Shown piece after piece: positions 57,801-64,000 of a stretch of 64,000 bases of DNA. The notes below the pieces were generated by a model. It was not told the DNA's origin, ran no database searches, and saw only the letters and a list, made by a program, of their open reading frames with translations. The position numbers and the translations under genes were made by a program. The stretch's first letter is position 1. Each line of letters begins with the position of its first letter. Source of the DNA: Incurvaria masculella (lineage: Eukaryota; Arthropoda; Insecta; Lepidoptera; Incurvariidae); contig OX335651.1 in the NCBI GenBank assembly GCA_946894095.1, positions 18,250,501 through 18,314,500 on the forward strand, in the 5' to 3' direction.

Positions 57801-60800
57801 TTTTAATTTCGTCACTGCAATATACTATTAGTTAAAGCATGCGTAGATAATAACGATTGAAAATTCGAAAATCTGTTATATTCTGATCACTCTCTATAAA
57901 GTCCAATAGGCGCACCTGCATTACATTTTCGAGCATTTTATAAAATGTGGGAAGGATTGATTTAGGAATTATGTCCTTCACTTTTGGTCTAGTACTCTAA
58001 GTACGAGTACATTCAAAATCTAAAGTTTGTTTAATATTTCTTGCAGGACCGCTTCTTCCTAAGCAGCACCGCATCCCCCACCAATCAAATCTGGCCCCTT
58101 CCTCTCACGTACACCGTGGGCAGCAACCCGGTCTGGACCCAACTGAGACCGACTCAGGTCATGACTAGTCGTTCACAAACAATCACGAAATCCCCGGAGC
58201 ACGAGTGGGTCATCTTCAACGTAGGGCAAATCGGTAAATAAACTGGCGTCGTATGGCATTATACAAATCTGGATTTCTGAAGTGTCCAAATGTATCTAGC
58301 TCCCAATATCTGACGTTATAATTCATGCATAAAAAGACAATTATAACAGAGGACATAATCTATAAATATTATCGTGTAGGATTTTTTCCTGTGTATTGTT
58401 ATTTCTTCTTTGATTAAAGGTACACGGGCAATGCAATTGATTGCTGAGGAACTGTTACCAAATAGAGCGGAGCAATAGATGAAGAAATATAGGGCAACCA
58501 CAATACATTTTCGGCAATTATCCCAGCGATATGGAGCGATATTGCTCCACATCAAGTGATCGTGTAAACTTCAAAATAAAGGAGCGAAATAGCCCAAGTA
58601 TTACAAGATGGCGACAAGTACGCTCTAGTGAATAATATAAGCAGTTGTAGCATTTCTTCTTGTAATGCCTTAATGGTTCTTAAGGTGGCCCAATCCCCTC
58701 ATCTCTCCATACAAAAGGGGAAAGAAGATCACGCCCATATTTTTCTCAGAGAGATTCAAAATGTTGCTCAAAATAGCTTTATTTGATCGAACTAGATGTC
58801 TGATGAACATTGGCATTGTAAAATTGTGTTTGGTTTCTAAGTTATAAGGTCCGAAAGTTCGAATTTTTCGCGCGTTTTATACAATAACTTTGGAGGTGGA
58901 TTACACAATGATAAAGAAAGAACATCGTAAAAAGATTAGTCAACAGACATAGCTTATTTAATCAAGATTTATGATTTATTTGGTTTTTGTTCCAAATCAT
59001 ACACTATGCACATTGTCTTTTTTTGTGGACATGTTGCATCTTCCTCATCACGGAGCCTGTCTTATTCTTTGAAAAAGAGAAGGTCCCAGAGCGCAACAGC
59101 ACGGCTTTGTACCGTGCCCGAAAAATGAGTTAGGCCCGCCGGGTTGGGCCACTTTAAAGGAGAATACCCATTGCCTCATAAATTTTAGGCCCCTCAAAGT
59201 TTAGTATCTATCTTCCAAACAAGTGTTATAATTAAAAACAATAATAGAGTTTTTCTAGTTATGAATTTTGAAGAACAAATTCATTGCCATTTAAAAGTTA
59301 TTGACAAAATTCGGTTTTGAGGTTTTTAACGTTTCAAAGACACCAGAGAGCTCAGCGTAGAGAAAAATGATCCAGTCCAAACGCAATAAAAATGGACAGA
59401 GTTTAATGTCTATTTGTTCATAGGCAACAATCCTTCACATTGGTCCAAGGGATAATTTTACATACGTGCTTACACCTCCTTTACCGGACGGAACGGCATG
59501 GAGCGAGCTACCCTAACACGTCTTGTGACAACGGAAGTACTAAGCTATGTTCTGTCCTTGTCTCATTCATATGGTTAGTAGGAAAAAAAGTAATTGTGAT
59601 TCCTTTATTAAATTCCTTTTAATTATTTAACAAGTGACCGGGTGTGAAAAATGGGGATTCAGATAGTTCAAAATATGTTTAAATAATAAATATAAATTAT
59701 CGCATATGTGTCAATAAAAGACACGACCGATTTCTAAGGGGCCTGGATTTGGGCATTCTTCTTGGTTTTATTTCATTTATTAAGGCCAATTTACATTGTT
59801 TTAATACTGTGATTTTGCAGGGCACTACCGAGTTAACTACGACGACCACAACTGGGAGATGATCGCTGAAGCGTTAAGGAACAACCGTGACAGCATTCAC
59901 TACTTGAATCGGGCTCAGGTAATTAATACTTCTCCTAGAGAGCGAATACGAGTAGAGACTTTGAGGAAAGTTTTATCTATTGATATGCCAATTATGTAGA
60001 TAATATATAAAATTATAAAAAAGAATATAAGATTACCGGGAAATATGATGTATTTGTGATTAAAACATACTTATCGATAATCAGCTGTTTCGCCATCCAT
60101 ATTAACAGTGGAATATTTTAATGCACTGGCTTCCTAGCTAAACAACTAGGTATAAAGTATAAACCTTAAAGATACCTGCCGCAGAGAAATTCCAAACATA
60201 AAACATAAAAAAACAATGACCAGATTTTTCCTGTGTCAGAGCAAAACATTTTTAAGATTGCACCAACAATATCCAAAGTTTAAGAAACATTTTGACCAAC
60301 CGCCTAGCGCGGGCACCGGGCTACTATGAACGCTATGAAGTAAGCGCTGTCGAGAAGGCGACATCGCCTGTCAAAAACAGTATGCCAGCGCTGTCAAACG
60401 CATACAATATTTTTGACAGGCGATGTCGCCTTGTCGATAGTGCTTACTCGATAGCGTTCGTAGTAGGGTTCCGGGTGAAATTCGATGTTTAAAATATGAT
60501 TAAATAATTAAAACTAGATCATTAATCCAAACTGTTTTTTTTAACTTTAATTTTAAGGTGGCCCAACCCGGCGGCCTCAACTCATTTGCGGGCACGGTAC
60601 AAAACCGTGCTGTTGCGCTCTGGGACCTTCTCTGTTTCTAAGAATAAGACAGGCTCCATTATGAGGAAGATGCAACCTGTCCACAAAAAAGACAATGTGC
60701 ATAGTGTATGATTTGGTAAGATTTACGAAAATTTTAATTTCAAAACGACTTATAGCTAAAAGTAAACCACGACCGCTGTAGTCAAAAATCTAACAAAAAC

Positions 60801-62933
60801 CAAATAGATTATAAATCTTGATTAAACAAGCTATGTCTGATGACTAATCTTTTTAAGATGTTCTTACTTTATCATTGCGTAATCCACCTCCAAAGTAATT
60901 GTATAAAACGCGCGAAAAATCCGAACTTTCGGACGTTATAACTTGGAAACCAAACACAATTTTACAATGCCAATGGTCATCAGACATCTAGTTCAATCAA
61001 ATAAAGCTATATTGAGCAAAATTTTGAATCTCTGACAAGAAATATAGGCGTGATCTTCTTTCCCCTTTTGTATGGGGAAATGAGCGGGATGGGCCACCTT
61101 AAATAGATTAATTAGTTTTTTATGAACATTTTTACTATACGGTTTGAATATTTTAATTAAAGGAGGTTCATTTTTTTCGATGAAAATAAAGGTCACCCTG
61201 GTTATCTGTATTTTATAGTCATGAGCTGTCCAAATACATTATATATCTGAAGCAACTTGAGTTTAGTGGCTAGTTGCTAATAAGGTAGTTAAGTAAAATA
61301 TTAGTTATAAAATAGTTATGGTATTTTAAGTAAAATAAATTACACCCTCACGAACATGTCATGTTCTTTTTTGTTTATCGGTTGAAATGTTACAAAAAAA
61401 AAATGTTTACAGATAGTGGACGACGTGTTCGCACTAATGCGTTCGGGCCGTCTCAGGTTCGAGCAAGGTTTCAACGTGCTGAGTTTCCTGTCAGAGGAGA
61501 CGAACTACTATGTATGGTATCCTGCCATCACTGGCTTTACCTGGCTCAGGAACCGCCTTCTGCACCTGCCTCGAGAGCTTGAACTGTTCAATGTAAGTGC
61601 CTTATGATTTTGTTATTTACATTGCTGAATCATCCGTGATAGGATAGGATTAGCGAACACATGTATCAGAAATGAATTCGAAACATTTTTTATTATAAAT
61701 AATTACTTGCAGTAACTATGAAAAGTAACTAGACACTGTGAACTATAGTTGGGAAACTTCTTAACATAGTTCTCGAACCTAACTTATTTAAAATTAATTT
61801 GGTCATATTATTTGCGCTGGATTTGGGACAATATTTCAAATGCTTATATCATAAAGAATGTATAGCTAAATTAACATATTGTTAATACTGCTTAAGACAT
61901 CATCAGATAAGGTGACATACACCTGACATAGGTTAAGTTGACGACGGCTTTTACACCAGAGTATACTTGTAATGCTATAAATTATATTAATTTATATAAT
62001 GGAATTAGTAACTTTATTAGTTGTAAGTAACTTAAACTTAGGGTTGCTGTTTCTATTGTTCTTTGTTCTTTGCCTTACAACTGTTCTGCCAAGGAATTGT
62101 TTGGCAGTAGCATTTAGATCTAAGTATGTATTTCATAATTGTGGACGGAAAAATATGTTATGTAAACCCGTGAAGTTTCTTTGCGGGTTCTTCTTTACTG
62201 GGTTGATCGAATCCGCGGATCTTTGTGACGTAACTTGGTGTAGTTTGACTACCAAAAAGTTTAAATAAATGAAATGAAATGAAATGAAATATAAGGGGTG
62301 AATTGACGAAAAAAATACAAAATCCTGAAGAAGAAGTATGTTCATAGCTTGCCTTGGTAACCAAGACTAATTTGAATAAAGGTTTATTTTTCTTTTTAAG
62401 TTAGGTTAAGTTACATATACAATTGGATTCGGTAATTTTAAAAGATAATAGATTAATGCGGGCGAAGTAGAACGGCCTAGACACTTGGCCTGAATTCATA
62501 AGACAAATATTTATCTTAAACCTAATAAACAGACAGAAACAATAAGAATATAATGGTTTGCGAGCAACTCAACAATAACATAAGATTCTTACCAACTATT
62601 AAGACATAAAAAAAATTTTAGGTAGCTAAAATCTACATTCATAAATAATATACGATGATAATGTAAGTTATACAATGAATAAATACATGTACAAAGTGAT
62701 CATACTCGTAGATATTCTCGTAGATGTTCCTGGCTTGATGGTACACATTTTTTCCCTGTGTAGGGGTTCCTGTTGGATACCATTGACGCTGTGGTGAACG
62801 AGCTCGGCTTTACGGAAGGAGCAAACGACAGCCAGATCACCAAGATGAACCGCTTCTACATCATGGCTTTCGCTTGCAGCATCGGTCACGAAGGCTGCGT
62901 CGCCGACGCCGTACAGAAGTTCCAGGCTGGAAA
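51868..62933 (+). CDS. APN: Aminopeptidase N, gene C (partial, 12 coding exons, 3' end outside window)
   Basis: M1 zinc aminopeptidase paralogue, about 748 residues present of an expected ~950. Exons: 51868-52101, 52631-52917, 53428-53583, 54062-54178, 54559-54759, 55790-55973, 56480-56721, 57198-57387, 58047-58233, 59821-59918, 61413-61592, 62764-62933; four homologous exons should follow beyond 64000. I chose the ATG at 51868 because it directly follows an AG acceptor and starts a clean signal peptide ([18 protein letters not shown]); an in-frame ATG at 51841 lies upstream of that acceptor. GATEN at 321-325; zinc ligands H357, H361, E380; Tyr444. The usual FPCFDEP is FPGFDEP. The exon that is single in A and B (324 bases) is split here by an intron at 54179-54558. 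Confidence 0.93.
52275..52603 (-). mobile_element. R2 SINE ending 27 bp before gene C exon 2
   Basis: R2 copy with the tRNA head nearest the exon (GGATTTGAACCC reads as the reverse of a B box). The exon 2 acceptor TTGCTTACAG ends at 52630, so the SINE lies next to the polypyrimidine tract. Confidence 0.7.
54323..54445. mobile_element. R11 small TIR element in gene C intron 4
   Basis: Second copy of the ~120-bp repeat at 25861-25979, inside the intron that only gene C has. Confidence 0.45.
55066..55165 (-). mobile_element. R2 SINE fragment in gene C intron 5
   Basis: Shares ATGAGCACGGCTATATTGAA and nearby sequence with full R2 copies; heavily deleted. An R6 fragment follows at 55487-55553. 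Confidence 0.5.
55487..55553 (+). repeat. R6 fragment
   Basis: Resembles 28365-28430 (AGGTGCCCGACGAAGCCCG). A two-fold tandem repeat of a 30-base unit with ATGCCGCGTCTCTGCC lies just after, at about 55678-55744, shortly before exon 5. Confidence 0.45.
55790..55973 (+). other. Gene C zinc-binding catalytic exon
   Basis: Encodes [10 protein letters not shown] and INEGFASYF; 184 bases as in A and B. Donor GTTCGT is weak. Confidence 0.93.
57388..58046. other. Gene C intron 8
   Basis: AT-rich; no gene or recognised repeat. Confidence 0.4.
58680..59157 (-). mobile_element. R3 TTAA MITE, internally deleted
   Basis: 478 bp with TTAA at 58680-58683 and 59154-59157. It lacks about 70 bp of the interior (after GGTTTTTGTT). 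In gene C intron 9. Confidence 0.85.
59158..59820. other. Gene C intron 9, right part
   Basis: No gene or repeat recognised. Confidence 0.4.
60307..60477. mobile_element. Foldback element in gene C intron 10
   Basis: Arms of roughly 75 bp (GGCGACATCGCCTGTCAAAA and inverse) enclose a very short centre, so nearly the whole 170 bp is one hairpin. The arms differ at several positions. Confidence 0.75.
60553..61102 (+). mobile_element. R3 TTAA MITE in gene C intron 10
   Basis: Full-length copy with TTAA at 60553-60556 and 61099-61102. Confidence 0.87.
62118..62292 (+). repeat. R9 non-LTR-like repeat with (AAATG)n tail
   Basis: Longest R9 copy, ending in four to five AAATG units (62266-62290), typical of the tail of a non-LTR retrotransposon. 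In gene C intron 11. Confidence 0.5.
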
Positions 62934-64000
62934 GTAAGTCGTGACTGTTTAATGTGTGTTTGTCTGTGACTTGTTTGGAACATTTACTAAATTTCTTGTT
63001 ACTAATACTGAATGCAATTAAATTGTTACACAAGCTTAGTAATCGTAGTCTTTACAAGTGAATCCGAGCACCAAACCGTTTCGTTAGGGTTATCTATGAA
63101 TGAGTAGACCACGGTGCAAACATGACCAGCTTTTATAAATTTAGAGGAATACTGTTAGTCGCTTTACAATTAAGAGATATGGCATGCACACTTGATACTA
63201 TTCGAAACTGAGCCCCCAGTCCCACTTGTCACCCTAATTACCGAACCAAACCGATGGCCTAGCATTTTCAAGTGTATGGAGAAATTGAAAAGCGTGCCGT
63301 GGGCGTTATGCGTTTTTACGTAACTTCAAAGTTCCGTAAAGGCCAATTTAGGTGATAACTCGAAAATCAAAAGGAACGCTTGTCTTTAATGATACTTGGT
63401 TAGTAACTTTTTTCGCTAATAGAATCTACCGGAGTGATGTGTCATTACTTGAGGAGTCGACTCATACGTATGTATCGGGCAATTTTATTCGTTATTTCGA
63501 GCTCGAGAAAAACGGACAAGTGGTCGTTTGTCAATTTTGCAATCAATCAAATTTGCAAAGTTAGTGAGAACAAAAACGAACTTCGAACCCATTTGAATTC
63601 GCGGCTCGTGTTTGCGCTCACTAACATTATTATATACAAACTAGCTGCGGTACCCGGCTCCGCTCGGGTCCATGTCCTTTTGGACTGATGTCGAGCTGAA
63701 TTATTTCCTAGACAAAAAGTAGGTAGCCCAAAAGGCTGGTCAATAAATATGTTATTTATCTGCTACTTTTTAATCATAACGGGTGGAGCCGTTATGCATT
63801 AATTAAATAAGAAATATTCTAACGTTCCCATTTATAATACATAGGGCGCACTATAAGTTTCACTATAAGTTTTCGGAACTGGCCACTTAGCTAAATAATA
63901 TCTTAAAAGTAATTAAGTAATTTGGTATTATAACTCATAGGGCCGTGTGCACGAAAGGGAAAAAAATCAAAATCATCGTCAGCTTAAACACGTCACTTTG
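62934..64000. other. Gene C intron 12 to the window end
   Basis: No exon homologous to exons 12-15 of genes A and B is found, so they lie beyond the edge. Bases 63640-63740 (CTAGCTGCGGTACCCGGCTC, AAAAAGTAGGTAGCCC) look like a common interspersed repeat. Short open frames at 63352-63688 have no protein features. Confidence 0.45.

Noticed and set aside
63352..63688. Overlapping 70- and 84-codon frames near the right edge
   Set aside because: No domain, unlike the missing APN exons, and next to a dispersed repeat.

Overview
The window is a stretch of a large, AT-rich, repeat-loaded animal nuclear genome, almost certainly from a moth or butterfly. Coding exons are short and GC-rich, introns are long and GT-AG, the interspersed repeat families are of the kind that litter lepidopteran genomes, and there is a (TTAGG)n-type array. 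I cannot name the species.

The core is a head-to-tail cluster of three paralogous aminopeptidase N genes (M1 zinc metallopeptidases) on the + strand. Gene A (8713-24027, 951 aa) and gene B (30362-48334, 957 aa) are complete, each with 15 coding exons whose boundaries and phases match. Gene C (51868 onward) gives 12 coding exons (about 748 residues) and runs off the right edge. All three have a signal peptide, the HEXXH-x18-E zinc site and the transition-state Tyr. A and B end in a hydrophobic GPI-anchor-type tail. Lepidopteran APNs of this kind are midgut brush-border digestive enzymes and known binding partners of Bacillus thuringiensis Cry proteins. The copies have diverged: A keeps GAMEN, B has AGTEN and C has GATEN; B has lost both cysteines of the second conserved disulfide; C has gained or retained an extra intron.

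Left flank (1-8700): a BEL/Pao LTR retrotransposon on the - strand with apparently identical 201-bp LTRs and a perfect 5-bp target duplication. It has lost its integrase core, has frameshifts, and is inserted into a tRNA-derived SINE. Then come repeat fragments, a short GC-rich coding-like piece on the - strand, and a plausible TATA/Inr promoter with a noncoding first exon for gene A.

Intergenic regions and introns are packed with repeats, which I number R1-R12. R1 is a (GGAC)n microsatellite-bearing element (9 copies). R2 is a tRNA-derived SINE (about 10 copies or fragments). R3 is a ~550-bp TTAA-flanked MITE (7 copies). R4 is a hAT-like MITE with 8-bp TSDs (2 copies plus a 28-bp remnant). 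R5 is a hairpin element carrying (AACCT)6. R6, R9, R11 and R12 are other dispersed fragments; R10 is a second TTAA MITE. There are also several foldback elements, a dead mariner transposase and LINE tails. Insertions are nested (BEL in SINE, SINE in R1, hAT MITE in SINE), so relative ages can be read. One R3 copy ends 16 bp before an exon of gene B. I found no CRISPR array, rRNA or functional tRNA, and no clear sign of a new enzymatic system; the novelty is in gene-family divergence and in repeat structure.
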